This document shows positions 63,464 through 64,000 of a stretch of DNA of 64,000 bases, one piece after another. Position numbers and translations under genes: made by a program. The notes under the pieces were generated by a model. That model did no database searches and was not told the DNA's origin. It saw only the letters and a program-made list of their open reading frames with translations. The number at the start of each line of letters is the position of its first letter. Position 1 is the stretch's first letter. The stretch is from Cupriavidus gilardii. GTDB lineage: Bacteria; Pseudomonadota; Gammaproteobacteria; Burkholderiales; Burkholderiaceae. Location: positions 62,001 to 126,000 of the forward strand of contig NZ_JABTYE010000006.1 in NCBI RefSeq assembly GCF_013314895.1, read 5' to 3'.

Positions 63464-64000
63464 TTACGCCTGGGCGCCGTCGCGCTGCCGCAGCGCCCGG
63501 CTATGCCGGTGCACTTCGTCGACCAGCACCGCCACGCTTTCGGGCGGCGTGAATTGCGAGATGCCATGTCCGAGGTTGAAGACATGGCCATCGCAGCCGC
63601 CGCCGGATGCGTAATCGTCGAGCACGCGGCGCGCCTGTTCGCGAATGCCGGCCTCGTCCGCGAACAGCACGGTCGGGTCCAGATTGCCTTGCAAGGCCAC
63701 CCGGCCGCCGGTACGCCGGCGTGCCGCGGCCAGATTGACGGTCCAGTCCAGGCCGATGGCGTCGGCGCCGCTGTCGGCGAGTTGCTCCAGCCACAGGCCG
63801 CCGCCTTTGGTAAAGACGATCACCGGTACGCTCTCGCCCTGGTGCTCGCGCCGCAGACCGGCGATCACCTGGCGCATGTAGTCGAGCGAAAAGCGCTGAT
63901 ACATGCCGTCGGCCAGCGTGCCGCCCCAGGTATCGAACAGCATCACGGCCTGGGCGCCGGCTTCGATCTGCGCGTTCAGATAGGCGGACACGGCCCGCGC
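63464..64000 (-). CDS. hemE: Uroporphyrinogen decarboxylase, C-terminal part (cut by window edge)
   Basis: The last 178 codons of hemE, open at the right edge. Signatures of HemE are visible: [66 protein letters not shown] and [16 protein letters not shown]. It decarboxylates uroporphyrinogen III to coproporphyrinogen III, the substrate of HemN. The order hemE-priA is conserved in the family. Confidence 0.95.
   Translation of the reverse strand, partial: ARAVSAYLNAQIEAGAQAVMLFDTWGGTLADGMYQRFSLDYMRQVIAGLRREHQGESVPVIVFTKGGGLWLEQLADSGADAIGLDWTVNLAAARRRTGGRVALQGNLDPTVLFADEAGIREQARRVLDDYASGGGCDGHVFNLGHGISQFTPPESVAVLVDEVHRHSRALRQRDGAQA

Overview
The window is a GC-rich, gene-dense bacterial chromosome segment. 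Gene content and order point to the Burkholderiales, most likely Burkholderiaceae of the Cupriavidus/Ralstonia/Pandoraea type. The clues are a sox cluster, a gcl-hyi-glxR-ttuD-pykA glyoxylate operon, gcvTHP-sdaA behind a glycine riboswitch, and putA-priA-hemE, which in this family usually lies near the atp operon and the replication origin. The family assignment is from memory of gene order, not from a search.

Layout. 1-3.9 kb (minus strand): sulfur oxidation genes, namely a diheme-partner cytochrome (soxD, cut by the edge), soxC, an ArsR/SoxR-type repressor with a strong operator, a flavocytochrome c sulfide dehydrogenase flavoprotein and its small cytochrome c. 4.2-10.9 kb: housekeeping genes (BON lipoprotein, yraN, rsmI, rlpA, MBL hydrolase, an exonuclease with a damaged start, a small membrane protein, arsC-like reductase, GNAT). 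10.9-16.6 kb: two M20-type amidohydrolases facing a dctA-type carboxylate transporter and a GntR/FadR regulator. 16.6-24.5 kb: LysR regulator diverging from gcl-hyi-glxR-ttuD-pykA, a complete glyoxylate-to-pyruvate route. 24.7-34.5 kb: mixed genes (zinc metalloprotease, a secreted 12-residue repeat protein, rnk, a MerR metal regulator, htpX, glxA-like regulator with MFS transporter, arfB, MOSC, WYL regulator with VOC protein). 34.7-35.9 kb: a lower-GC one-gene islet lying against the 3' end of tRNA-Arg(CCG). 36.3-41.1 kb: diheme cytochrome c, hemN with an FNR-type box, rep helicase. 41.3-48.5 kb: glycine riboswitch, gcvT-gcvH-gcvP, yetF-like gene and sdaA. 48.6-56.1 kb: Rpn nuclease, ETHE1 persulfide dioxygenase, ybdK ligase, antiporter, TPR protein, livK. 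56.3-64 kb: putA, priA and the end of hemE.

How the genes fit together. The sox genes, the sulfide dehydrogenase pair and the ETHE1-type persulfide dioxygenase all handle reduced sulfur. The 10.9-24.5 kb block reads as a nitrogenous-compound to glyoxylate to pyruvate route: an allantoate-amidohydrolase-like enzyme could feed glyoxylate to Gcl, then Hyi, GlxR, TtuD (2-phosphoglycerate) and PykA. The glycine riboswitch controls glycine cleavage, and SdaA nearby would turn the resulting serine into pyruvate.

The most unusual item is the islet gene at 34756-35796. It joins a winged-helix DNA-binding region, a GHKL-type ATPase with intact N and G boxes, and a C-terminal STAS-like (DUF4325-type) segment. 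That makes it look like an anti-sigma/anti-anti-sigma pair fused to its own transcription factor, with a perfect palindrome in front of it. Other points worth a second look are a degenerate second copy of a WYL-regulator 3' end, a frame problem in the exonuclease, a missing diaA between yraN and the BON gene, three PutA-type GTTGCA sites upstream of putA, and DnaA-box-like sequences between priA and hemE.
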